DNA from: Anthopleura xanthogrammica
Lineage: Eukaryota; Cnidaria; Anthozoa; Actiniaria; Actiniidae
Direction: 5' to 3'
Assembly: GCA_964019055.1 (NCBI GenBank)
Contig: OZ025220.1
Coordinates: 1,859,978 to 1,923,977, forward strand
Length of the DNA stretch: 64,000 bases
A model generated the notes under the pieces. That model was not told the DNA's origin. It did no database searches and worked only from the letters and a program-made list of their open reading frames with translations. Each line of letters opens with the position of its first letter. The first letter of the stretch is position 1. The position numbers and the translations under genes are program-made. Positions 1-9,610 of this stretch are shown piece by piece.

Positions 1-439
1 CAAATTCGATGGCAAAGCAATTAACAGCTTCAAGGAAAGTGGAAATATTTACATACCACTGACTTCACCATCATGGATATAGCACAATACTTCAAATTTA
101 GATGAAGATTTGGAGGAAGACAATTAGCACAGTGCAGAGTCAGAAGACAGCACGAACGAAATTGTATATGTTGGGACCCTCAGTGGTTTAGCTTTTTACT
201 GTATTTTAAATATTGTATATAATATTATATTTGTTTTGTATTGTATATATTTTAGGGCTCCTATTGAGAACAGAGTACTTTGTATTGTGATAGGATTTTA
301 CCCTGCTTAAAGCAACCAATGGACTCTCATGAGGTTTTTTAGGGAACTCTGTAACTGCAAGAGTAAAAAAAAATGGTCTGTCACGAAAGAGACAACAGTA
401 GAGGACATGTACAAGTAACCGATACTCTCATGCAGGATT
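1..439. other. Unassigned flank
   Basis: AT-rich sequence with no open frame I recognise. It may contain eroded N-terminal sequence of the ZSWIM-like fragment that follows, but no motif supports this. Confidence 0.4.
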
Positions 440-970
440 TTTAGGACAAAAAATAACCCTGAAAGACCTCGCCAACCTGAAATTTGATTTCAAAAGAGAA
501 ATAAACAGAAACAATTTGGAGGATGTCGTACGTTTTTTGAAGACTGAACAAGGAGCTCTTGCAGAAGTCGTAGTTGATGACGACAACAATTTTAAATACC
601 TCTTTTATGTAGATGTGTATATGCAGAACATGTTTAAGCACTTCCCTGAACTCCTTTTGGTAGATAGAACATAAACTATTAGACCTCAGAATGCCTGTTT
701 ATTTGCTCATGTGCATTGATGGCAATGGCTTAAGTGAGATAGTGGGGGTATTCATTTTAGGGGAAGAGACCAAGGAAGTCATAGAAGCGTCTGTCGAGAT
801 TTTTAAGTGGCATAATTCTTCATGGAGCAAAACTTAAGTTATCGTGTCCAACAAAGATTTCGTAGGAGATGTTTTTATGAAGTGCTTCCCTGGTTCAACA
901 TTAAATATTTGTCTTTTTCACACATTACATTCATTTAAAAGGGAGATAACATGCAAAAAAAATGGGAATA
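440..970 (+). pseudogene. ZSWIM1/3-like MULE transposase-derived fragment
   Basis: Conceptual translation reads an N-terminal helical segment (ITLKDLANLKFDF) and then the blocks FKYLFYVDVYMQNMF, VYLLMCIDGNGLSEIVGVF and NICLFHTLHSFKREIT. These match the layout of the MULE-type DDE domain in ZSWIM1/ZSWIM3-like proteins, where a D-G-N/G strand is followed by a C-x-F-H helix. The frame breaks near 674 (TAA, then a shift) and again at the TAA near 838. Past about 970 only scattered similar-looking peptides remain, up to about 1330. No SWIM zinc finger is seen. This is a decayed domesticated or mobile MULE copy. The family call rests on motif memory and is moderate. Confidence 0.5.
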
Positions 971-2151
971 ACATCCACCGAAAGGTTTGAAGACTGTGTC
1001 CGGCAGTGCCAGAGAAGAATATTTCAAAGTGTCGCAATTGGATTGCTCGTACTCTATGTACAAGGTTGACTAAAAAGACAAAGCTCGGATTTTTTAGTTT
1101 TCTGGAAGCGCTTGGGGATTCTAAATATAGATAAACAGTTTCGAGATATATTGGCAGATTTCAAAGAGAAATATAGGAACATTTCGGACTGCCGGAGGTT
1201 TAGTTATTTGAAGACCGTGTCCGGCTGCCAGACGTTTAGTCACTTCGTTAACGTTAAGTGTATGAGTTTTATAGTTAAATACTCTAATAAGACCTACAAT
1301 AGCCTACAGTGTGGAATAAAACGAAATAGGCACTTTGTGTTTCAATAATGAAACAGCTGTAGAATACAAACTTTCAATTCATGAAAATCAAAATCATTTG
1401 AAGATTTTTCGAGAACAATTCGCAAAAACATTCCAGATTCTAGATGCAAACTGCTTCTTGGAATTGATTTCACTCCTTTTAGTTTATGCTAGAAACCAAC
1501 TCCACTAAGACCCAAAGTGAGACTGGATTTGAATGAGGGAAGAGTGCTTACCAGATTCCTTCCTTCCAGTAAATGTCATGGTTAAAGAAAGAAGACATCA
1601 AAACTTTACTTGCAACCAAACAATATGTAGATCCTGTAAAAAAATAAAAAAATATCATCAATGTTAGGCCAAGTAAAAAATGTTTCTTGTCCGAATTTTA
1701 AAACAAAAGTGTGGGCGGGCAGATTTTTTAAAATTAACTTTTATCATTTCCAATTCAGCGCTTTTTCTTACAAGAGAAAACTTGTATCTATGGCAACGGG
1801 ATGCATTAATGACTCTCCCGAGGGATAGGCTAGAATTTTGCGGTCCAAAAAAATAATCAATGTACACAGTTTTGGTTAAACAACGCAATAGGGTTTTTCT
1901 AAATCTTCTGTTTTTCACAGGCCTCTGTATTTCAGAGTTATTAACATAACAATACAATTACAGTAATTAACACACGAGGTGCATGCATGTGAGAATGAAA
2001 TTAATAAATGCTATCCGCGCATGCATGCACATGCAAATTTCTCGACAATAAATGTGAATTCTTTCTGTAGTTGCTGTGTTTGTGTTTTCATCGATGATGC
2101 CGCTTCCACCGGTTCCTTCGTTTTTGTTTTGCATTGTTGCTCTGAAGAAAT
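971..2151. other. No recognisable gene
   Basis: AT-rich spacer. Short frames here (for example 1112-1348) have no recognisable motif. They may be an eroded continuation of the preceding fragment or of the 3' side of the hAT element. Confidence 0.4.
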
Positions 2152-3524
2152 CTACACAAGCTTGCGCAGCACTTCACACACCTTATCATACAATATATGC
2201 ACTTGTGGACAGCTCTTCTGGAACATACAGAGGAATTCTTCAAATACATGTGAAACGGTCGCAATAAATTCCAGTTGTATTTTCGTTTTCTTTTGCTCTT
2301 CATCACTTAACATGGCTGCAACTCTTTTGTAGCATGAGCTTTTTGGAGCAGTTTTGGAATCTTTGCCTAGGTCTTTCACGAAACTACAGATACATTCCCA
2401 TTGTTCTAAAATGCGTTGCACTGCAGGACCTAGACTAAGCCACCTCACTTCTGTATGCTGGTGAAAATTGTGCATCTCTATCCCCATTGCACTTTGCAAA
2501 TCCTGATAATCTTCTCGTCTTGCAGCACTGCATTTGAACAGGGAATGAATGTCCAGGCACAACTGGCTTATGTCTTTCCCATATACCTCCAAACCCTTTC
2601 CAAAGGCATTATGGACATTGTGAAGGATGCAGCTTCCTAAGTCAACAAATCTTTTGAAATCTGGATTATTAGCTTTGATTAATTCTTGGAGCTTCCTAAA
2701 AATCGTTTTATTTACATTGGGGCCATCTCTGACTAGTGTTGAGAGCCTTTGCACAGGAAAACCATCTTTTATCATCTCTTGATACATTCGCTCAGCCACT
2801 TTCTCACCTTCTGCAAGACCAAAGAACAGGGATGTGTAGAAGTTCACCCAAACTTCATTGTGTGTTGGTGACCATGGTGACCATGAACTGTAAGTTCCAT
2901 CTGCTTCTTGACCTGTGAAGTCGATGTCTCATCGAAATGCATGGTAAAGGGTGCATCTGACTTATTCATGTCATCTACAACTACCTGTGTAAAATAAGGG
3001 CCTAGCCCTTCTCCAATAACATATGAAGCACGGGATCTGCTCATTGAGAATGCTGATGCAATCTTGCTATCTGGAAACATTGCTCTGAAAGTGTCACCAA
3101 TATCATCTGCTGATCGGAAACTATAATTGCATGATGACAGTTTTGCTAGCCAAATAACTTCTGCTTGCAAACTTGCATCCTTGTAATTAATTATAGACAT
3201 CTGCCTTGAGGATTTTTCACTTTGTTCTTGCATTTGATCTTCACTGGAAACACTTGCATTTCCTAGAGGTTGACTTTGTGTAAAAAATTTTTTCCCTTGG
3301 GAGTCATCCATTAAAGGTGTTACTGCTTGTACATGCTTAGCTTTTTTGGCATGCTGCATAAGCTGTTTTTTTCCAGAGTTATCACAAAGAATTTGACGAT
3401 CACAAAATCTGCAGTATGCATGAAAATCATCATTTCCCTTGCAGCACCAGGTACCCAGCTTCTGGTTATTTGAATCTATAGCAGTAAGCCATGCATTACT
3501 AAAATTGGTTCTACCACCAGGCAT
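2152..3524 (-). pseudogene. hAT-type transposase, frameshifted and C-terminally truncated
   Basis: Two consecutive minus-strand frames, 3524-2844 (226 aa) and 2847-2152 (231 aa), form one protein broken at a G run. The first ends at a TGA at 2844-2846 and the second continues directly in the shifted frame. The N-terminal part has a zinc-finger-like segment (YCRFCDRQILCDNS...H) typical of BED/hAT-associated fingers. The DDE-like region has HFDETSTSQVKKQ, then LVRDGPNVNKTIF and a terminal-third block TEVRWLSLGPAVQRIL, which is characteristic of hAT-derived proteins. The C-terminal dimerisation domain is missing beyond 2152. The single-base break could be a real mutation or an assembly error. 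Confidence 0.6.
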
Positions 3525-4022
3525 ATTTAAAACTTCACTCTATAAGGCTTTATTATCGAATACACCAAGGTCTCTGCATATTAAAGAAAACAAATATTAC
3601 TCATTATCAAAACAATAAATATAACTATAACCCTAACCCTAATAGCATTTAAACTAAAAGTGTTATTACTAATAATTTTCCCGGCAGTGGTAAGTGCAAA
3701 CCATTTGTGGCATTACACTTTCAACCATCAGCCTGTGGTAACAAAATTTCAAAAAGGAAACACAATACCAAATACTTATACAACTGAGATTGAATCTACT
3801 GATACCAGTAATTCAGAACATTTTCTTGAACTCATATTCTAAAGCATCCCTTTCTTCTGCTAATTTCAAGCAAACATGGTTTCAACATCACTAAAATAAT
3901 CCTGAATGCACCCCTAATTTACTGTATTTGCAGAGTGGAAAATTTTCTCAAAAAAGCTGGAAATCAGCATTACTTTATTATTTTTAAATGTATTTATTCT
4001 TTTTTACTTTAACGACTTTGGC
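3525..4022. other. hAT 5' non-coding region
   Basis: Between the hAT ORF and its subterminal repeats. No gene is recognised; the 60-aa frame at 3660-3842 has no motif. Confidence 0.4.
3629..3642. repeat. Short telomere-like CCCTAA motif
   Basis: Two tandem AACCCTAACCCTAA units lie in the region upstream of the hAT gene. They are too short to be an old telomere and may be a chance match or a terminus-associated motif. Confidence 0.5.
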
Positions 4023-4125
4023 TTGGAGCTAGAAAATAGGAAAAATAGGAGTTTTTTTTTTAAAAATAGGAGAAAAAAAGGAATCAGTTGGAAAATAGGA
4101 AAATATAGGAACTTGACACCCTGCT

Positions 4126-4522
4126 TTGAGCTTCTTTTTCTTTGCCTCCTTTGTCCTCTCCTGTTCAGGTGTGACAGATCTTGCGCTAACCTTTCAGCGA
4201 TTTCTGCTAGAGTTTCTGGAAGCTCTCCTGTATTTAACCAAAAAAGATACCTTTGAATTTTACTTGCCGCGAAAACATCTCTTCCTCAGAATTGTGCGCC
4301 ATGGAATTCAGGGTCAAGACGTTCCATGATTCTGCAAACAACAGGTAACGAAGGCGGGAGTGACGAAAGAAAAACGATAACCAGAGACAAAATTTGTAGA
4401 AAGTTTTGTAATTGCAATGAATTGTGTCTTGGAGCTGTAGGGATTTGTGTCAGTAACATTAAAAAAGCTCCTAAACCATGTAAAAGTTGAGAAGGGGTCA
4501 GTGGTGCTGGCATGATGAACAT
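4126..4522 (-). pseudogene. Harbinger transposase copy A, N-terminal remnant
   Basis: Minus-strand frames give the N-terminal leader, then RIMERLDPEFHGAQF and, in another frame, the equivalent of the RYLFWLNTGELPE block. Both align with residues about 45-115 of copies B and C. At least one frameshift separates them. The catalytic DDE region is absent because the hAT end lies at 4123 and the remainder is not found beyond the hAT. Non-functional. Confidence 0.7.
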
Positions 4523-4965
4523 CCACCAAAAAACTCTTGCAAAGACAAATTTTAAAAAGACTCCAAGAATTCAATTAATGCTTTTTCGATGTGTTTTGTA
4601 TGTTTTTATCATTCCCTTGAGGATGGAGAACAATACAAATATTAAAACGTTTAGTTTAGACGGGGCGTGAGATAAAATTGGCGCACTCCGACATGTACTC
4701 GTTAATGATGCCATTTCAGTTTCTTTATGGGTATGACTGAATGTCAATAATCCCGTTTTTGTTCAAACCTAAAAATGATGTAACTGCTTTAACATGAGAA
4801 AGAGGTACCGATATGTGGTAATCATTCCTCCCCTTTTCATTGTTTTATAAATCGGTGATTCTGATAAAATGGAGTAAACAATACCCACCTGGAAGAAACA
4901 TAATTGTCTTTTGTTTGAAAATACTACAAAAGTCGGTCACATACAATCTGATTCAAACTTCAGTG

Positions 4966-5702
4966 ATGGCTGATCGACCTGATATTTGGAAGCCTTTCAA
5001 TTTGGACGAAGACGAGGAAGGTAGCATTGGTAAGATTAAACTGCATATAAATTCAGGATAAATGATCATGCAGCACTTTATTAATTGTGATATACATACA
5101 TCATTCTTTCACTCTCAGGTGTCCAACTGAAATTGCGGCGCCGCATGACCGTAAGCAATAAAGAAAAAGAAATAGTCCTGGATGTTTACTCAAGATACTC
5201 GGGCTGGGATGAAATTCTGGACGAGGTTAAGAAACGCGTCAACCCAAACCTTCTTGCTGGAAACGCTCTCAAAAACAAAGAACTCTCCAGCTATTATTCA
5301 ACGGCTACAAGAAAAGCAGCAATAAAAGAGAGTAAGAATAATCGTTTCTCAAAGTGTAACGGCTCAACAAGACGGTCCTTCAACTTCCAGTCAGTCAGTA
5401 AGAATGTCAGCAAGTATTATTAAACATGCACAAACAAGATATTCTGAAAAACGCAATCCAGAGGAACCAGGTAGCATATGAAGATAAATCATCCTCATCT
5501 GACGATGAACCAGACTTAACAAATCAAGAGCCCGAGCCTGAAGTTAAGCAATCATGTAAGAAGAGAAAGAAAAGGTCAAACGAAGAAAAAGCTGGCTGAG
5601 AAAGCGAACCAGGCACATGCTGAAATGTGCAACAAAGCAATGAAGATGATGACAAAAATTGAGAAAACTCTTGACAGGCTTTACGATGAGGAAACTGATT
5701 AA
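4966..5702 (+). pseudogene. Harbinger accessory gene copy A (decayed)
   Basis: Exon 1 (4966-5029) encodes MADRPDIWKPFNLDEDE and ends at a GT donor. Exon 2 starts at 5119 after TCTCAG. The conserved core reads KEKEIVLDVYSRYSGWDEIL, matching copy C (EEEKAIVLETYSIFSGWDEIL). Frames break near 5325 and again near 5470 and 5590, but the homologous C-terminus (AHAEMCNKAMKMMTKIEK) is still legible to the TAA at 5700. The intron position matches copies B and C. Function is unknown; it is presumably the element's second, DNA-binding or transport protein. Confidence 0.65.
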
Positions 5703-6060
5703 ATAAATGAATATTTGTAATGTCAACGTAGTTCTGTTTTCATTGTAATTGATTATTTGATTTTTGGGGACTTAGCCTCCTTCGCCACCATTATTATCCT
5801 GGGATCGATACAAGACAAAACACTACAGTCATGTAATAACGGCTGCGAAGGAAACTACACTGAATACTTTTCTTGCAAAACATGTACGGAGCACTCTTTT
5901 ACCCGGACAGGCTAAATATTTGCACTCTATTTTAAAGTTCGGATTTTTGTGAGTTACAAGTTTCAAATGCCTGGCTTCGCACGAGCGCCAATTAAGAGTC
6001 CTCGTGCATATCAAAAACCATTTGTATGATTTGTGGACATAGTGGTTCATTATCATACGG
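5703..6060. other. Right subterminal region of Harbinger A
   Basis: No gene. The distal part corresponds to the subterminal right end of copy C with heavy divergence; the 75-aa frame at 5829-6056 is not credible. Confidence 0.5.
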
Positions 6061-6088
6061 AATGGGTCTTATGCGAAAGATCTCTAAT

Positions 6089-6260
6089 AGACATCTTTCG
6101 CATAAGGACACAAATTAGTAGCTTGCCCACTATTTGAGAACAACACCCACTAAATATGCTAATGAGATACAAAGGCACGTGTAACTATTGTTTTAATCAC
6201 AGAAAAAGTTCAATTCAAATGAGATACATTTAGGCTATTGTGTTTTCATTGGCGTGAAAT
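6089..6260 (+). repeat. Left TIR of Harbinger B
   Basis: About 170 bp inverted match to 9110-9281, near perfect over the outer 115 bp. Confidence 0.85.
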
Positions 6261-6326
6261 GCAGGACTTGTAAAGAAATTGTAAAGAAACTATTTGGATT
6301 ATATCACAGATATTTTTGGAAATTGA

Positions 6327-7385
6327 TTAAAGTTCTTCAAAAAGAACAACATGTCTCTGCGCCAAGAAGGTGCAAAGTTCTACTACTATAGGCTGGAACC
6401 AGCGGGGATGTCGCCAAATAGTCCCGATTGAACGATACGTTTTTACATGTTTTATAGTGTGCTCTACTACAATTCTGTATTTAGAAATATTACTATTAAA
6501 TTTTCGTGCTCGCCTTTGATCTCCTCTCACCATACGCCGGATTTGTGGTGTAAGAAAAGGAGTTACCAAAGGGGGTGTATCTGCATAACCTCTGTCTGCT
6601 AAGAGAAAAACGCCAACAGGCATATCATTATTGGTCCCAGGGCCAATTCTGTCCGTGAGATTAAAGTTTCCAGCATCGTTTATTGACCCTAAAACTCCCG
6701 CCTGTAGAAAAACAATGTTTCCAAGGTTATCAACAATCAATTGAGTGTTCAGTAAATGATAGTGCCGATGTCCACTGTAGAATTGCCACTGTGGTTCCAC
6801 TTCGGGTCTGAATATTTCGTGTGGAGTCCCATCTATGCAACCCACTGCATTTGGGAATTCTCTCCAATTACCCCGAAGAGCATTCCATTCCGCATTTGTT
6901 GGCCAAACAACTTGGTTGTGAAAGTATCTCCATAAAATTGGAATTACTCTGTGAATTATCGTACATACAGTGGAAGGGCTGATGTCGAAGATAAGAGCCA
7001 GTGTATCTAAGCACGGATATTTCCTAAGCCACAGTATTGTCAACAATACTTCATTAACATTGTTAAGCACACATCTTCTTCGCCTACGTCTTAAAAAACC
7101 ACGCCTGTTTAACCTTGTCAAAGCCTGTGATATATGCTCAGTTATTTCTTCTGGAAGTTCACCTGTATTCAGCCAAAACAAATATCTTTGATTTTGAATT
7201 CTTGAAAAAAAATCAACTCCTCTAAATTGATAACCATGGAATGTAGGGTCGAGACGTTGCATGATTCTGAGTTCTTGAGAACGAAAGGGCGTATATAACG
7301 CTACCAGTAACATCAGTAGCGGTATGATGCATCGCAAAAAATGACGATGATGAACAACAACTGGAGGAGGAATTGAAACCACCAT
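6327..7385 (-). CDS. Harbinger transposase, copy B (DDE_Tnp_4 type)
   Basis: An uninterrupted 352-aa frame from the first ATG at 7385; the open frame extends a little further upstream without an ATG. An N-terminal hydrophobic stretch precedes RIMQRLDPTFHGYQF and QRYLFWLNTGELPEEI. An HTH-like region (LALIFDISPSTVCTIIHRV) precedes the catalytic domain. Candidate DDE residues are D in GCIDGTPHEI, D in LLADRGYADTPP and E in RIVVEHTIKHVKTYRSIG. This is the PIF/Harbinger nuclease that cuts and reinserts the element in the nucleus. It is divergent from the accessory gene, and a foldback begins 43 bp upstream of the ATG, probably disturbing the shared promoter. The coding frame looks intact. Confidence 0.8.
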   Translation of the reverse strand: MVVSIPPPVVVHHRHFLRCIIPLLMLLVALYTPFRSQELRIMQRLDPTFHGYQFRGVDFFSRIQNQRYLFWLNTGELPEEITEHISQALTRLNRRGFLRRRRRRCVLNNVNEVLLTILWLRKYPCLDTLALIFDISPSTVCTIIHRVIPILWRYFHNQVVWPTNAEWNALRGNWREFPNAVGCIDGTPHEIFRPEVEPQWQFYSGHRHYHLLNTQLIVDNLGNIVFLQAGVLGSINDAGNFNLTDRIGPGTNNDMPVGVFLLADRGYADTPPLVTPFLTPQIRRMVRGDQRRARKFNSNISKYRIVVEHTIKHVKTYRSIGTIWRHPRWFQPIVVELCTFLAQRHVVLFEEL

Positions 7386-7428
7386 ATTTAACAGGACACT
7401 AGAAATTAGAAGTACTCGTTTCAATAAT

Positions 7429-7901
7429 AGGGACCTTAAGCACCAGGACGGGAGGACGAGGACGGCGACGTAAAGTCCGAGAAAGAACTAGGTCGAGATC
7501 GCCGTCGGTTTTCACACAACGTAACACTTAAGCACCAGAACGGGAAAACAAGCAAAACTTCACCAAATCAAAATACTAACGTGACGCCAGCTCGTTTTCA
7601 AGACGTTTTTCGTGCGCGCGCCGTCGTCCTTGCTGCTGCAGTCCTCGCTAGAACGTGAAAAAGCACCAAGTGACGTTCTGGAGAGGACGGCAACGGCAAG
7701 GACGACGGCGCGCACTCGAAAAACCGTCTTGAAAACGAGCTGGCGTCACGTTAGTATTTTGATTTGGTGAAGTTTTGCTTGTTTTCCCGTTCTGGTGCTT
7801 AAGTGTTACGTTGTGTGAAAACCGACGGCGATCTCGACCTAGTTCTTTCTCGGACTTTACGTCGCCGTCCTCGTCCTCCCGTCCTGGTGCTTAAAGTCCC
7901 T
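7429..7901. mobile_element. Foldback MITE inside Harbinger B
   Basis: Two long inverted arms (about 7429-7615 and 7705-7901) start AGGGACCTTAAGCACC and end GGTGCTTAAAGTCCCT. They are nearly identical along their length and contain AGGACGACGG-type GC-rich tracts. The element is flanked by AAT on both sides (7426-7428 and 7902-7904), consistent with a 3-bp target duplication. It carries no ORF. It lies between the two divergent Harbinger genes. Confidence 0.75.
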
Positions 7902-8162
7902 AATCTATCCATGACTACATATAATAAGGTAGATTTAAAGCCGCATCTACAACAGAGTAAATAACGTATTATTTCGCTAGCTAATTAGAGAATATATCGT
8001 TAACAAACAATACGAAAGGATTCGATACAAAAACAACAACAACAACAACTCACATTTTGAAAGAATGTACCGCCCACTGCACCAGTCTCTATAAATTCGA
8101 AGATGTGCTTCAAAATTCACAATCTTTTGGAGCCAGTGCTACACTGACGGATAACTAAAACC

Positions 8163-8952
8163 ATGGCTGAATTCTGGCGCCCTTTCGAAACTGAAGATGA
8201 TATTGAGGAGAATACAGGTTTACAAAGTATATGTATTCACAACTGTTTTAAAATATTTATGATATGGTACTGTTGTGCAATGCTGTGGCTAGACCATTTC
8301 CAGTAAAATTCTACTCTATTTCAGTTTCAGGCATGCAAGAGAAAAAGTCGACAAGATGTAGTGTAAGCAAGAAGGAAGAAGAAGTTATTTTGCACGCTTA
8401 CAAAAGCTGCACTGGAGGATGGGAGTACTAAAATGTGTCCAAGAGAAGGTGCAAGAATTTAAAGGTGGAGACTATCTAAAAGAACAAAAGATAAAAGAAT
8501 ATTACAAAACAACACCTAATAAGGCAGCCTTGAAAAGAATCCAACGTGTTGTCAACAAAAGTCTCAAGAAAGTTGAAGAGGGCCTTTCAACACAGACTAC
8601 ACAGTCTGAAGCCTCCAACAGCATGGTGGAGTCCATAAAAAAGTCGAAGGCTCGATACTCGGAAAAATTGAAGCCGGAAGAGCGAAGGCAAAAGAAGTTG
8701 GAGCTCATGATTGACAGCAGTTCCGATGATAGTACTGCTCCACCTAGCAGCCATAAACGCAAAACACCGGAGACAGAAGAAGAGTTAAAAAAGAAAGACG
8801 GTCACAATGACTCCAAGCCAGCCAGGAAACTGAGCAAAAGGAGAAAGAAACAAGACGCTGCTCAAGAAGCGCACACCACAATGTGTGAGCGAGCCATGGG
8901 CATAATGGATAAGATCTCAAAAGTTCTTGATAAATATGATTCTAGTGACTAG
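8163..8952 (+). pseudogene. Harbinger accessory gene copy B, single frameshift
   Basis: Exon 1 (8163-8217, MAEFWRPFETEDDIEENT) and exon 2 (from 8325 after TTTCAG) use the same phase-1 junction as copies A and C. The frame runs to a TAA near 8430, in the conserved GWDEIL segment. A second frame (8419-8952, 177 aa) then carries the rest: KARYSEKLKPEERRQKKLEL, an acidic and lysine-rich tract, and the conserved C-terminal helix AHTTMCERAMGIMDKISKVL. A one-base shift in this segment explains the break. The product is probably a nuclear protein because of its basic KRRKK tract. Function unknown. Confidence 0.7.
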
Positions 8953-9109
8953 TTAGAAAAGCTTCAGAACTATATTTTATCAATTACATGTTGTAAGTAA
9001 CAAATAATTGAATATACATTTAACTTCTAAAATCTTCGTAGGCTTAAAAGTATCGATAAAAATAGTAGTGTATCAAACAATAGCTAGCTAGTCAAAAAAT
9101 GCTCATATT

Positions 9110-9281
9110 TTTCACACCAATAAAAACACAATATATTCTAATGTATCTCATTTGAATTGTACTTATTCTGTGATTAAAACAATAGTTACACGTGCCTTTG
9201 TATCTCATTAGCATATTTAGTGGGTGTTGTTCTCAAATAGTGGGCAAGCTACTAATTTGTGTCCTTATGCGAAAGATGTCT
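9110..9281 (-). repeat. Right TIR of Harbinger B
   Basis: Inverted partner of 6089-6260; identical in the outer part and diverged inside the ACAATTCAAATGAGATACAT block. Confidence 0.85.
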
Positions 9282-9610
9282 ATTAGGCCATTATAATTGT
9301 TTAAATATGCAGCATCTGCACACACTCTGGCCCAGGCTGCCAATTATTATGCAAGTACAGTTAATATGTTCAATTTTTTCTCTACATCTCAAATTGCTTT
9401 TACTTTTATCAACTTGCATACTTTAAGATGGACTAAGAAAAATTGGTGCTGCATTTCTCTCTACTAGAGAAGTAAGCTCACAAGAATGTGTTTACAGGTG
9501 CATGCCTGAGCTGTAGTTGAGAAAGATATTCCCAAAAACTATTTTTGTTAGCACTGATTTACCAGACAAAAGATAGTTCTCAGCTCCTCAGCAGGAACTA
9601 GATGAATTAG
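9282..9610. other. Spacer between Harbinger B and Helentron
   Basis: No gene recognised. The right part may be upstream Helentron sequence too eroded to read. Confidence 0.4.

Larger units (their letters stand above)
2152..4123 (-). mobile_element. hAT transposon, one end preserved
   Basis: The right boundary ends ...ACTTGACACCCTG at 4123. Read from that end this gives CAGGGTGTCAAGT, a typical hAT terminal inverted repeat start. Just inside (about 4027-4110) are repeated TCCTATTTT-like subterminal motifs (on the plus strand AAAATAGGA/AAATAGGAG), as found in hAT transposase-binding regions. The flank at 4124 resumes Harbinger transposase sequence, so the hAT inserted into that gene. No matching left terminus was found, so the left side is deleted or diverged. 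Confidence 0.55.
4124..6085. mobile_element. PIF/Harbinger copy A, left side lost
   Basis: Holds the transposase 5' part (minus strand) and the divergent accessory gene (plus strand) in the same layout as copies B and C. The right end (about 6020-6085, ending GCGAAAGATCTCT) aligns with the right terminus of copy C, sharing a GTG-TT-ATTATCATA stretch followed by GAAAGATCTCT. The left end is missing because the hAT junction at 4123 interrupts the transposase. It is the oldest of the three copies. Confidence 0.65.
6089..9281. mobile_element. PIF/Harbinger transposon copy B
   Basis: Bounded by inverted repeats beginning AGACATCTTTCGCATAAGG at 6089 and ending with the complement at 9281. About the first 115 bp look identical and the next 60 bp are diverged. 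Contents in order: minus-strand transposase, a nested foldback (7429-7901), and a plus-strand two-exon accessory gene. Immediate flanks are AAT on the left and ATT on the right, so no clean direct target duplication is visible. The left end is separated by only three bases from the right end of copy A. Confidence 0.8.

Noticed and set aside
1979..2332. 117-aa plus-strand ORF
   Set aside because: Antisense to the hAT transposase and without motifs.
3629..3642. CCCTAA repeat as a former telomere
   Set aside because: Only two units; too short to support a telomere fusion.
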